Positions 41,039 through 50,083 of a stretch of 64,000 nucleotides of DNA are shown here, in pieces (the stretch's first letter is position 1; each line of letters begins with the position of its first letter). The position numbers were made by a program, and so were the translations under genes. The notes below the pieces were generated by a model. The model had not been told where the DNA came from. It worked only from the letters and a program-made list of their open reading frames with translations, and did not search any database. The DNA is taken from contig NZ_FTPL01000001.1 in the NCBI RefSeq assembly GCF_900156305.1, positions 248,001 through 312,000 on the forward strand. The letters run 5' to 3'. The DNA comes from Edaphobacillus lindanitolerans. GTDB taxonomy: Bacteria; Bacillota; Bacilli; Bacillales_A; Planococcaceae.

Positions 41039-42220
41039 TTATCTTCTGCGGCGATTGCGGAGGAATGTCGGAATATCCAGCGCATCTTCCTGCTGAGTCT
41101 GGTTCTGACGCGGTGCCGGCTCCTGGCGGAACTGCGATCCGTGATCCTCACGCCGCTCGCGTTCGCCGCGTGCGGGTGCCTGGTGCTGCTGGCGCGGTTC
41201 AGGCTGCTGGGCCTGCTGCTGCCGGGAAGAACCGAAGCCGCCGCGTGTCGGGCGCTGGGTGAGCTGCTCTTCCGTGAATCCGGTCGCGATGATCGTGACG
41301 ACCATCTCGTCTTTCAGGTCGTCATTGATGACGGAACCGAAAATCATGTTCACTTCTTCATCGGAAGCGGATGCAACGATGTCCGCTGCCTCCTGGACTT
41401 CGAACAGGCTCAGGTTGGAGCCGCCCGTGATGTTCATGAGCACGCCTTTCGCCCCGTCGATCGAAGTTTCAAGAAGCGGGCTCGAGATGGCCTTTTTAGC
41501 AGCTTCCGTCGCGCGGTTCTCTCCCGAGGAAATCCCGATCCCCATGAGGGCGGAGCCTTTGTTCTGCATGATCGTCTTGACGTCCGCGAAGTCCAGGTTG
41601 ATGAGACCCGGGACGGCGATCAGGTCGGAAATGCCGGAGACGCCCTGCCGGAGCACGTTGTCGGCTTCCCGGAACGCTTCGAGCATCGGCGTGTTTTTGT
41701 CAACGATCTCCAGAAGGCGGTCGTTCGGGATGACGATGAGGGTGTCGACCGACTCCTTCATGGCCGCGATCCCGCCGATCGCCTGTGTGGCCCGTTTGCG
41801 GCCTTCGAAAGTGAACGGGCGAGTGACGACGCCGACCGTCAGGGCCCCGAGGTCTTTCGCAATCTGGGCAATGACAGGGGCAGCACCGGTTCCGGTGCCT
41901 CCGCCCATCCCTGCAGTGACGAACACCATGTCCGCGCCGCGCAGCGCCTCTTCAATCTGTTCCTTGCTTTCTTCGGCCGCTTTCTTGCCGACTTCCGGAT
42001 TCGCACCAGCACCCAGTCCGCGGGTGAGCTTTTCACCGATCTGGAGCTTCACTTCAGCTTCTGAGAGCTTGAGCGCCTGGGCATCCGTATTGACGGCGAT
42101 GAACTCGACCCCCTGGACACCGTGCTCGATCATTCTGTTCACCGCGTTATTGCCCCCGCCGCCGACGCCGATGACCTTGATGACGGCGAGCGCATCGATG
42201 TTCGTATCAAATTCCAGCAT
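41039..42220 (-). CDS. ftsZ: cell-division GTPase FtsZ
   Basis: A 393-residue tubulin homologue that forms the Z ring. The T4 loop [20 protein letters not shown] and the T7 [11 protein letters not shown] are intact. A Gln/Arg-rich linker (about 320-380) ends in the conserved peptide [12 protein letters not shown], which binds FtsA and SepF. The start has AGGAGGAG. In B. subtilis bpr and other genes separate ftsZ from spoIIGA; here they are adjacent. Confidence 0.97.
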   Translation of the reverse strand: MLEFDTNIDALAVIKVIGVGGGGNNAVNRMIEHGVQGVEFIAVNTDAQALKLSEAEVKLQIGEKLTRGLGAGANPEVGKKAAEESKEQIEEALRGADMVFVTAGMGGGTGTGAAPVIAQIAKDLGALTVGVVTRPFTFEGRKRATQAIGGIAAMKESVDTLIVIPNDRLLEIVDKNTPMLEAFREADNVLRQGVSGISDLIAVPGLINLDFADVKTIMQNKGSALMGIGISSGENRATEAAKKAISSPLLETSIDGAKGVLMNITGGSNLSLFEVQEAADIVASASDEEVNMIFGSVINDDLKDEMVVTIIATGFTEEQLTQRPTRGGFGSSRQQQAQQPEPRQQHQAPARGERERREDHGSQFRQEPAPRQNQTQQEDALDIPTFLRNRRRR

Positions 42221-42255
42221 GCTTTCTCCTCCTATGGGTATACGGTTGACCGCGA

Positions 42256-43539
42256 TTATTCAAAGAATTTGTCAAAGATTTTTTTCATCCGGCTGACGGT
42301 CTTCTCCTGCCCGTCTCGGCTGCGTTCGGCTTTTTTCTTCTTGGCCGGCGCGGCAGCGGCTGCCGCGGGTTCCATCGCTTCACCAAACGGCGATTCACCG
42401 CGGTTGCCGAAGAACTCGTCTTCCAGCTTGGCGTAGCGGATGAGGCCGACCGACGAGGAATACCCCGGTTCGCGCACTCCGATGAATTCAGGCACGTACA
42501 GGCGGACCCGGGTCTGCAGCACTTCCCGTGCCAGCTGCGATACCCCTTCCAGCTTTGCGACGCCGCCGGTGATGACGACCCCGCCCGGGAGATCTCGCAC
42601 GCCGGACCGGTACAGCTCGTCCAGCACCATCTCGAACAGTTCCTCAAGACGGACGCCGATGATCTCGGAGATGTACTTCTGGCTGTACTGGTCCTTTGTA
42701 TCCACTCCGGCCACCGGGACTTCGAACAATTCGTCCTCGGATGCATCATCGTAATAGGCATGGCCGTACTGATGTTTGATCTGTTCGGCCTGGCCGGTTG
42801 TCGTCTTCAGGATGATGGACAGGTCTTTCGTGATATTGTCACCGCCGACCGGCAGCGCGCTCGCGGAAATGAGGCGACCGTCACCGAAGACGGCGACCGT
42901 AGTCGATCCGCCCCCGATGTCTATGTACGCCGTTCCGTGGCTCTTCTCGTCTTCGGTGAGAGCAAAATAGCCGGCTGCGAGCGGCTGGAGATAGATTTCC
43001 CGGATCTGAAGCCCCGCCCGTTCCACGCAGCGGAGAATATTGTGGAGCAGCGTCTTTGACGTCGTGACAAGGGTGGCATCCATTTCAAGACGGACGCCGA
43101 TCATGCCGCGGGGATCTTTGATTTCGTCCAGGTCATCGACGATGAACTGCTGCGGAATGATGTTGACAAGCTCCCGCTCCGCCGGAATCATCACTTCCGC
43201 AGAATGCATGACCCGGTCAAGGTCATCATCCGTGATCTCGCGGTTTTCGCTGTTCACCGCGACGACCCCTTTCACTTGCTGGAGCATGACCTGATTTGCG
43301 GGTATTCCAAGCACAACCTCGCGGATCGACATCCCGATCATTCGCTCCGCCTGTTCCACTGCCTTCCGGATGGACTGCACAGTGGCATCAATATCTACAA
43401 TGGCACCTTTTCTGATGCCTTCCGATTTTACATTTCCGACTCCGATTACGTGCAGCGAGCGATCCGTCATCTCCCCGATCAGCACTTTTACGGAGGAAGA
43501 ACCGATGTCCAATGACACATACATATCGGTTTGACTCAA
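42256..43539 (-). CDS. ftsA: cell-division actin homologue FtsA
   Basis: A 427-residue protein that tethers FtsZ to membrane. It has the actin ATPase blocks [28 protein letters not shown] and [12 protein letters not shown], the 1C domain, and a C-terminal amphipathic helix [15 protein letters not shown] after an Ala/Lys-rich linker. The start appears to be TTG at 43539, seven bases after AAGGAGGTG; the next ATG is five codons in. Confidence 0.95.
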   Translation of the reverse strand: MSQTDMYVSLDIGSSSVKVLIGEMTDRSLHVIGVGNVKSEGIRKGAIVDIDATVQSIRKAVEQAERMIGMSIREVVLGIPANQVMLQQVKGVVAVNSENREITDDDLDRVMHSAEVMIPAERELVNIIPQQFIVDDLDEIKDPRGMIGVRLEMDATLVTTSKTLLHNILRCVERAGLQIREIYLQPLAAGYFALTEDEKSHGTAYIDIGGGSTTVAVFGDGRLISASALPVGGDNITKDLSIILKTTTGQAEQIKHQYGHAYYDDASEDELFEVPVAGVDTKDQYSQKYISEIIGVRLEELFEMVLDELYRSGVRDLPGGVVITGGVAKLEGVSQLAREVLQTRVRLYVPEFIGVREPGYSSSVGLIRYAKLEDEFFGNRGESPFGEAMEPAAAAAAPAKKKKAERSRDGQEKTVSRMKKIFDKFFE

Positions 43540-43605
43540 CGGACGGCACCTCCTTCTGATCCTCTTAAACTCATTCTATTTCATTATCAGTTCAATGTTA
43601 AGTAT

Positions 43606-43632
43606 ATTCGTTAATTATACCTCAATTCCTTT
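43606..43632 (-). promoter_or_regulatory. sigma-H promoter of ftsAZ, with an overlapping TATAAT
   Basis: On the minus strand AAAGGAATT (43624-43632), 11 bp, then AACGAAT (43606-43612) fits the sigma-H consensus RnAGGAwWW-N11-12-RnnGAAT throughout. TATAAT (43614-43619) lies between and may be a sigma-A -10. B. subtilis ftsAZ also has a sigma-H promoter for polar division. It lies in the 232-bp divIB-ftsA gap, where I see no gene. Confidence 0.75.
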
Positions 43633-43771
43633 GCGGACGCTCCCGATCCGGCCGGTTTGACGCTGTCCGGCGACGTGAAAGTGGAGTGTGGCCGGCTGCA
43701 CATTATGTATGCGACGGGCGGCAGGCCCGTCAGACGTCCCATGCACTCCGGGGGGGGCCGCCCGGAAGATC

Positions 43772-44581
43772 CTACTCTCCGGCAGGATCCTCCACCGCGG
43801 TGCCCCCCTTCCCTTCTCCGGCAGGAGGCACGCCGTCTCCGTACACCTCCGCATATGGACGGAAATAGAGGCCGACCTCAAGGTCGATGACCCCTTTGCC
43901 CTCTTCGGCAAGCTGGGACACGATCGAAGGATAGTACGCCATCTTTTCCGCAAAGTCGGGGATGACCCCCCTCACTTCATAGCCGTCCGCCATATAGGCA
44001 GTGATGGCATCCGGGTCTTCTTCATCCCCGCCGCTCAGCACTTCGGAGATGAGGGAGCGGACGTTATCCGGCAAAGAATCGAGTTCCCTGACCATCCTGC
44101 TCATCGTCTTGCCGGATTCGAATCCGGTCAGGATCGGAGCGGGAACCGGTCCCGGTGCAGGCTCCGAAAAGATGTCGCCGTTTGCGAGGACCGGAAGGAA
44201 GCGCCCGTCCTTTTCAATCAGTGCAGCCGGTTCCCATTCATCCACCCTGATGACCACAGAGCGGAGGCCTGTCCGTTCCACCCGCGCTTCCTTCACCCCC
44301 GGCATGGAGGACACTCTTTTCCCGGCCTCGGATTTCCTGAAGCCCCAGAGGGGATCCCCCTCCGAAATCTCTGAAGCCCGGATATAGTCTTCCTCGCTGT
44401 TCAGGACGGCTCCCCTCACCCCGATGGACTCAATTTTGCTGAGCGGGGACTGGAAATAAAGCAGCACGGCAAGAACCAGGAGGAACAGGATGAGGAGGAA
44501 GATGAAATTGCGGTTCGTCCTCCTCTTCCTCTTCTCCCTGAGCGAGGGGATTCGTTCTTCAATGTCGATAACTTTGTCCAT
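43772..44581 (-). CDS. divIB: cell-division protein DivIB/FtsQ
   Basis: A 269-residue bitopic protein of the divisome. A basic cytosolic part (EKRKRRTNRN) precedes the membrane helix (about 25-44). The POTRA domain follows (SKIESIGVRGAVLNSEEDYI...RVDEWEPAALIEKDG), then the beta domain and a Glu/Gly/Pro-rich tail. It overlaps the spoVE end by 23 bp. B. subtilis murG and murB, which should lie upstream, are absent. Confidence 0.9.
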   Translation of the reverse strand: MDKVIDIEERIPSLREKRKRRTNRNFIFLLILFLLVLAVLLYFQSPLSKIESIGVRGAVLNSEEDYIRASEISEGDPLWGFRKSEAGKRVSSMPGVKEARVERTGLRSVVIRVDEWEPAALIEKDGRFLPVLANGDIFSEPAPGPVPAPILTGFESGKTMSRMVRELDSLPDNVRSLISEVLSGGDEEDPDAITAYMADGYEVRGVIPDFAEKMAYYPSIVSQLAEEGKGVIDLEVGLYFRPYAEVYGDGVPPAGEGKGGTAVEDPAGE

Positions 44582-45686
44582 CGCCAGGCCTCCTTTTAGC
44601 CATTCCCGCGCCGGAGGCGAACCTCAGGACAAGGGCGGCCGCGATCCACGCGGCAAGCAGGGATGATCCGCCGTAACTGATGAACGGCAGCGTGACGCCC
44701 GTCACCGGGAGCAGCCCCGAGACGACGCCGATGTTCAGGAATGATTGAAACCCGAGCATGGCGGCCATGCCGGAAATCATGTAGAAAGAAAGCGGCTCCC
44801 GCTGCCGGGCAGCGAGCCCGATGGCAGACGCGGCGAGCAGGAAGAAAAGGGCGATCACCGCGACGGCACCGATGAATCCAGTCTCCTCTGCAATGATGGC
44901 GAAGATGAAGTCGTTCTGCGGCTCGGGCAGGTAAAGAAATTTCTGCCGGCTCTGCCCGTAACCGAATCCAGTGAGGCCCGCCGGTCCTGTGGCCATCAGC
45001 GACTGGATCGCCTGGAAACCGGTGCCGAGCGGGTCGCTCCATGGATCGAGGTATGCCTTGATCCGGTCAAGCCGGTAAGGAGCCGCAGCAATGAGTCCCG
45101 CGATGCCGGCAGCCCCGGCCCCCGCAAGTCCGAAGAAGAATTTCAGGGGGTAGCCGCCGACGAGCAGGATCGCAAACGCCGAAACGACCATGATCATCAT
45201 CGATCCGAAATCGGGCTGCAGCATAATCAGCGCAGCCGGCAGCAGGATGACGACAAAGTGGCCGGGGCTGAACACTTTCCGACCGCGTCTTTCCGACATC
45301 ATCGAAGCGAGCTTGCCGATGACGGCGATCTTCGCAAACTCCGCCGGCTGCAGGCTGAACGGACCGAGCGCGATCCAGCTCTGGGAACCGTTCCGCACAG
45401 CCCCGATCCCCGGGATGAGGACAGCGGCGAGAAGAAGAACAGACGCGATGTAGACGGCCGTCCATAGCTTCGGGTTCCCGATCTGGCGGGTTTTCAGTAT
45501 GAAGACGGCAGCCGTTGCGGAAACCGCCAGATAAATCCCCTGTTTGGCCGCAAATGGCAGCGAGTCCCCGTAGTGGATTTCCCCCCAGTAGGAGCCTGCC
45601 GAATGGACGAATGCGACGCCAAGAAGACTCAGTGCAACAGCGCTAATGAAGAAGACGGCGACAAGCCTCTTTTCCAGAGCATGCAT
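44559..45686 (-). CDS. spoVE: SEDS peptidoglycan polymerase SpoVE/FtsW
   Basis: A 375-residue membrane protein with about ten helices. Family motifs are GSQSWIALGPFSLQPAEFAKI, LQPDFGSMMI, GFGYGQSRQKFLYLPEPQND, FAIIAEE and LPFISYGGSSLL. The place between murD and divIB is that of B. subtilis spoVE, the sporulation SEDS partner of SpoVD; in this genome it could also serve as FtsW. The AAGGAAGG site is almost directly adjacent to ATG, an unusually short spacing. Confidence 0.88.
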   Translation of the reverse strand: MHALEKRLVAVFFISAVALSLLGVAFVHSAGSYWGEIHYGDSLPFAAKQGIYLAVSATAAVFILKTRQIGNPKLWTAVYIASVLLLAAVLIPGIGAVRNGSQSWIALGPFSLQPAEFAKIAVIGKLASMMSERRGRKVFSPGHFVVILLPAALIMLQPDFGSMMIMVVSAFAILLVGGYPLKFFFGLAGAGAAGIAGLIAAAPYRLDRIKAYLDPWSDPLGTGFQAIQSLMATGPAGLTGFGYGQSRQKFLYLPEPQNDFIFAIIAEETGFIGAVAVIALFFLLAASAIGLAARQREPLSFYMISGMAAMLGFQSFLNIGVVSGLLPVTGVTLPFISYGGSSLLAAWIAAALVLRFASGAGMAKRRPGDGQSYRH

Positions 45687-45725
45687 CCTTCCTTGGTGGT
45701 GTTGGCAGATCGTAAGCGGCGGACC

Positions 45726-47069
45726 TTACAGTTTCTGAACAGACTCGATGAAGCGGTCGCCCCTGACTTCAAAGCTCGGGTACTGGTCCCAGCTTGCACA
45801 GGCGGGCGACAGCAGGATGGTGTCCCCTTCGGACGAGATCTCCGCGGCCGTTCTGACCGCATCCTCGATCTCGTTCGCCTCCCTGATGATCGGGACCCCG
45901 CAGGATGCTGCGAATTCCCGGAAGCGCGAGGCCGTTTCGCCGAAGACGACCGCGCTGCTCACCCGGTCCATAAACGGCCGGAGCTCCTCGAAGGAGTGCC
46001 CCCTGTCCAGTCCGCCTGCGAGCAGGCAGATCGGACCCCGGAATGCTTCCAGGGCGCTTTTCGTGGCGAGTGTATTCGTCGCCTTCGAGTCATTGTAGAA
46101 CTTGCGCCGCTTCCACTCCCTGACGAATTGGGTGCGGTGCCGGACACCGGCAAACGAGGACAGGACATCCACGATCGCCTCGGCAGGACACCCGGAGAGA
46201 ATTGCGGCGGCCGTCGCCGAGAGGACATTCTCCAGATTGTGCCGCCCCGGCAGGACGATGTCCGACCGATCGAACAGCTTCTCTCCGAGCCAGTAGACAG
46301 AGTCCCCGTCTGCGCTGATCCCGGCTTCCGAGCGGCCCGCAAGCGTGAACGGGATTTTCTTGGCTTCGGAAAGGCTGGCATACCGGGCAACAGACTCCTG
46401 GTCGGCATTGTAGATCAGGAAGTCTTCCGGCCCCTGGTTGCGGGTGATGGCGAACTTTGCCCCGCCGTACTCTTCCATCGTTCCGTGGTAATCGATGTGC
46501 GCTTCATACAAATTCGTCCAGATGGCGATCTTCGGCCGGAACTTCTCCGTCCCGAGCAACTGGAACGAGGACAGTTCGATCACGACAATCTGGTCCGGCT
46601 CTGCGGCGGCCGCGACCGTGCAGGCAGGTGTGCCGATGTTGCCCGCGATGAGCGGGTTCTTCCCGCCCATGTGGAGCATGTGGTGGATCAAGGTGGTGGT
46701 CGTCGTCTTGCCGTTCGAGCCGGTCACTCCGATGAACGGCGCTTCGCTCACGAGCCAGGCCAGCTCAACTTCCGTCCAAACCGGGATCCCGGCCTCCAGC
46801 GCTTCGGAAACGACCGGATGATCGTACCGGATGCCCGGATTTTTGAACACAAAGTCAAATCCGCGTTCGAGCAGCCCGTCCGGATGCCCGCCCAGGATGA
46901 CCTCGATGCCGAGCGCCGAAAGCGGTGCAGCTTCCGGGTCTTCTTCCCTGGCATCATTGACGGTTACTTCTGCACCGAGCGAGCCGAGCAGGCGCGCCGC
47001 GGCCGATCCGCTCTTGGCAAGGCCGAGCACGAGAACGCGCTTATTAGTGAATAGATCCGTCTGTTTCAT
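45726..47069 (-). CDS. murD: UDP-N-acetylmuramoylalanine-D-glutamate ligase
   Basis: A Mur ligase of 447 residues that adds D-Glu to UDP-MurNAc-L-Ala. The N-terminal Rossmann part has VLVLGLAKSGSAAARLL; the ATP loop is GVTGSNGKTTTTTL; the central GRHNLENVLSATAAAI and a C-terminal YNDSKATNTLAT follow. The ATG at 47069 has GGAGGTG and comes one base after the mraY stop. Confidence 0.96.
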   Translation of the reverse strand: MKQTDLFTNKRVLVLGLAKSGSAAARLLGSLGAEVTVNDAREEDPEAAPLSALGIEVILGGHPDGLLERGFDFVFKNPGIRYDHPVVSEALEAGIPVWTEVELAWLVSEAPFIGVTGSNGKTTTTTLIHHMLHMGGKNPLIAGNIGTPACTVAAAAEPDQIVVIELSSFQLLGTEKFRPKIAIWTNLYEAHIDYHGTMEEYGGAKFAITRNQGPEDFLIYNADQESVARYASLSEAKKIPFTLAGRSEAGISADGDSVYWLGEKLFDRSDIVLPGRHNLENVLSATAAAILSGCPAEAIVDVLSSFAGVRHRTQFVREWKRRKFYNDSKATNTLATKSALEAFRGPICLLAGGLDRGHSFEELRPFMDRVSSAVVFGETASRFREFAASCGVPIIREANEIEDAVRTAAEISSEGDTILLSPACASWDQYPSFEVRGDRFIESVQKL

Positions 47070-47070
47070 G

Positions 47071-48042
47071 TCAAAGCACCTCCGGCAGTACGGAAATGAG
47101 CGCCGCAGCAAGCGCTGCGGACCAGAATACGAGCACGACTTTCCATTCCGACCAGCCGGAAAGCTCAAAGTGGTGGTGGATCGGACTCATCTTGAATATC
47201 CGTTTGCCGGTCGTCTTGAACGAAGCGACCTGCAAAATGACGGACAGCGTTTCAATGACGAACACGATTCCGATCAGCAGGAGGAGAATCTCCTGCTTCA
47301 TGAGGACGGAAAGCATGGCGAGCACACCGCCGAGCGCAAGCGAACCGGTGTCCCCCATGAAAATTTTTGCCGGGTTGGCATTGAACAGGAGGAAGCCGAG
47401 CAATGCCCCGGTGATCGTAAAGGCGACAAGGGCCAGGTCTTCCTGGCCGTACACGAGGCCGAGGACCCCGAACGCCGCAAAGGCGATCGAAGAGGTTCCG
47501 GCAACGAGGCCGTCCAGCCCGTCCGTCAGATTGACGGCATTCGAGAAGCCGACAAGCCAGAAGATCAGGAACAGGACATACAGCGGCCCAAGGTCGATTT
47601 CCCACGAACTGAACGGCAGCCCGATCGTCGTCTCAAATGGACCCAGCTTCAGAAGCAGATAGGAAACGACCGCGATGGCGATCTGGCCGATCAGCTTCTG
47701 GAGGGAGGTCAGGCCGAGATTGCGTTTCAGTACGACCTTGATGAAATCATCAAGGAATCCGATGAGCCCGAATCCTGCAAGCACGAGGAGAAGCACGACG
47801 GTCTGTGTTGTCAGAAGATCAAATACAAAACCGAGAATAAGAGAAGTGACGATGATGGCGGCGATGAAGATCAGTCCGCCCATTGTCGGGGTGCCCGCCT
47901 TCTTGAGGTGGGCTTTCGGCCCCTCCTCCCGTATGCTCTGGCCAAACTTCAGACGGCGGAGCATCGGGATGAGCGGAAAGGCCAGCAGCGCAGTCAGGAT
48001 GAATGCGACCGCGATGATCGTGATCGTTGTGGCGAGTGTCAT
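47071..48042 (-). CDS. mraY: phospho-MurNAc-pentapeptide transferase
   Basis: A 323-residue enzyme with ten membrane helices that makes lipid I. Conserved blocks are GTPTMGGLIF, the catalytic Asp region FLDDFIKV, NAVNLTDGLDGLV and GDTGSLALGG, plus the HHHFE motif IHHHFELSG. The ATG at 48042 follows AAAGGAG. murE, normally between spoVD and mraY in B. subtilis, is absent from the 53-bp gap. Confidence 0.96.
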   Translation of the reverse strand: MTLATTITIIAVAFILTALLAFPLIPMLRRLKFGQSIREEGPKAHLKKAGTPTMGGLIFIAAIIVTSLILGFVFDLLTTQTVVLLLVLAGFGLIGFLDDFIKVVLKRNLGLTSLQKLIGQIAIAVVSYLLLKLGPFETTIGLPFSSWEIDLGPLYVLFLIFWLVGFSNAVNLTDGLDGLVAGTSSIAFAAFGVLGLVYGQEDLALVAFTITGALLGFLLFNANPAKIFMGDTGSLALGGVLAMLSVLMKQEILLLLIGIVFVIETLSVILQVASFKTTGKRIFKMSPIHHHFELSGWSEWKVVLVFWSAALAAALISVLPEVL

Positions 48043-48095
48043 GATAGAAATCTCCTTTAAAACGAATGCCGTTATCGGCATGTCAATCATTTTTC

Positions 48096-50024
48096 TTAGT
48101 CGGCCGGTCCGGCATACAGGTGAATGATCCCCGATTCTTCCATCATGGTGCCGGGTGCCGGGAGTTGCCTGATCACCTGTCCTTCCGGGGGCCCGTTCCA
48201 CTCGATCCTGATCGTGTGGAACATCTTGACGAGTTCGTCCCGGCTTCGGCCGGTCAGATCGGGCACGCGGATCTGGACCGGATCCCCCCATCTGTATTCG
48301 CGTTCCATCTGGCCGTCCCGCGGCTCGATGCCGCGGAGCGGCGCAATATCCGAGATGATCCGGCCCACCATCGGCGCGGAAATGACGCCGCCGAACTGGA
48401 CTTCATTTTCCGGCCCGTCCACCGCCACATACACCAGGATGTCCGGATCGTCTGCAGGGGCGAAGCCGATGAATGAAACAATATAGTCCCCGTCTTTATA
48501 ACGGCCTTCTTCCACTTTCTGTGCCGTCCCCGTCTTGCCCCCGACCCTCAGGCCGTCCGTGAACGCGTTCCGGCCCGACCCGTTGGCCACGACGGATTCC
48601 AGCGCTTCGCGGACCTTGCCGGAAGCCTCTTCGCTGATGACCTGCCGTTTCACGACCGGCTCGGACCGTTCAATCTCTTTTCCGGTTTCCGGGTCGACGA
48701 TCCGCTTGACGATGTACGGCTGCATGAGCCGGCCCCCGTTCACGGCGGCCGCGACCGCCTGTGCCTGCTGGATCGGCGTGACGGATATGCCCTGCCCAAA
48801 CGAGGTGGTGGCGTGTTCGACCGGACCATATGCCTCCTTGGAAAACAAGATCCCGGAAGCTTCGCCGGCTATTCCGCTGCCGGTCGTCGATCCGAATCCG
48901 AAGTTCCGGATATATTCGGTGAGTTTGTCCGGTCCGACCCGCCGTCCGAGCTCGATGAATCCCGGGTTGCATGAGTTCTCGACCACCTCAAGGAATGTCT
49001 GCGGGCCGTGGCCCTCACGCTTCCAGCAGCGGAGGCGGGCCCCGCCGACCGTCACATGTCCCGGGTCGAAGAAGCTGTCCTCCTTCAGGTTCACAACCCC
49101 TTCTTCAAGCGCAGACGCCAGGGTGATGATCTTGAATGTGGATCCGGGTTCGAAGGTCATCCATACCGGCAAGTTCCTATTATAAATGGACGGATCGACA
49201 GATGCATAGTCCGATGGGTCAAAATTGGGTGCGGAAGCGAGCGCCAATATTTCCCCTGTGCCCGGATCCATCACGATGGCGAGTGCCTGGTCGGCATCAT
49301 ACTTCAACATCGCCTGGCTGAGCTCGCGCTCCACGATCTCTTGAATGCGCAGGTCGATCGTCAGCTCGATGTTCGCCCCCGCCTTTCCGCGGATCCAGCC
49401 GTCCCCGACATGGGGCAGCGGATTTCCTCGCGCATCGGTAAACATCCGGATCTTCTCTCCCTTGCCGGTCAAGACCTTTTCGTACTCGTATTCAATGCCC
49501 GCCAGACCCTGATTGTCGTACCCGGTAAAGCCGACGAGGCGGGAAAGCATGTTGCCGTACGGATAATCCCTGACGTAGTCGACCCCTGTATAGAGGCCCG
49601 GAATGCCGAGCCTGCCGATCTGGATGGCCGTGTCATACGGGATGTTCTTTCCTTCCGGCGCCAGCTTGATGATCGATGCCCTCTTGGACATCTGTTCTTC
49701 CAGACGGCTCTTGTCCGCCCCGATGAGCGGGGCCAGCGCCGCGGCCGCAGCCGGGATATCCCGGTTCTGGGAGGGCATGAAATATAAAGTCGGTGCGACT
49801 TTGTTGCCGATGATCTTCCTGCCGCTGCGATCCAGGATTTCTCCCCGGACACCCGCGAACGGCAGCTCGCGGTCCCAGTTTTCCATCGCCTTTTCAGTGA
49901 GTTCGGGATTTCGGATGATCTGCACCTGGAACAGTTTCACGACGAGCGCAGCGAATAGCAATGCGAGCATGAGGAAAGCCAGCCGGAGTCTTTTCCTCAT
50001 CTTTGATTCAATGAAGCGGCGCAC
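48096..50024 (-). CDS. spoVD: sporulation transpeptidase SpoVD (class B PBP)
   Basis: A 642-residue penicillin-binding protein with one N-terminal membrane helix (about 12-32). The transpeptidase motifs are S295TFK, S351CN and K497TG. A single PASTA domain closes the protein (VPDLTGRSRDELVKMF). The extra PASTA and the place after pbpB identify it as SpoVD, needed for spore cortex synthesis with SpoVE. Confidence 0.93.
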   Translation of the reverse strand: MRRFIESKMRKRLRLAFLMLALLFAALVVKLFQVQIIRNPELTEKAMENWDRELPFAGVRGEILDRSGRKIIGNKVAPTLYFMPSQNRDIPAAAAALAPLIGADKSRLEEQMSKRASIIKLAPEGKNIPYDTAIQIGRLGIPGLYTGVDYVRDYPYGNMLSRLVGFTGYDNQGLAGIEYEYEKVLTGKGEKIRMFTDARGNPLPHVGDGWIRGKAGANIELTIDLRIQEIVERELSQAMLKYDADQALAIVMDPGTGEILALASAPNFDPSDYASVDPSIYNRNLPVWMTFEPGSTFKIITLASALEEGVVNLKEDSFFDPGHVTVGGARLRCWKREGHGPQTFLEVVENSCNPGFIELGRRVGPDKLTEYIRNFGFGSTTGSGIAGEASGILFSKEAYGPVEHATTSFGQGISVTPIQQAQAVAAAVNGGRLMQPYIVKRIVDPETGKEIERSEPVVKRQVISEEASGKVREALESVVANGSGRNAFTDGLRVGGKTGTAQKVEEGRYKDGDYIVSFIGFAPADDPDILVYVAVDGPENEVQFGGVISAPMVGRIISDIAPLRGIEPRDGQMEREYRWGDPVQIRVPDLTGRSRDELVKMFHTIRIEWNGPPEGQVIRQLPAPGTMMEESGIIHLYAGPAD

Positions 50025-50050
50025 GTTCTCCCACCTTGCGTTTTTCTTTT

Positions 50051-50079
50051 AGCGTATGAGTGCCGGCCGGGCGCTATTC
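50051..50079 (-). promoter_or_regulatory. sigma-E-like promoter of spoVD
   Basis: GAATAGC (50073-50079) and CATACGCT (50051-50058), 14 bp apart. The -10 fits CATACAnT at 7 of 8; the -35 keeps the ATA core. It lies in the 59-bp pbpB-spoVD gap. B. subtilis spoVD is also read by sigma-E. Confidence 0.55.
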
Positions 50080-50083
50080 AGTT

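Noticed and set aside
43750-43757. Run of eight G, as in phase-variable genes
   Set aside because: It lies after the divIB stop in non-coding DNA, so slippage would not change a protein.
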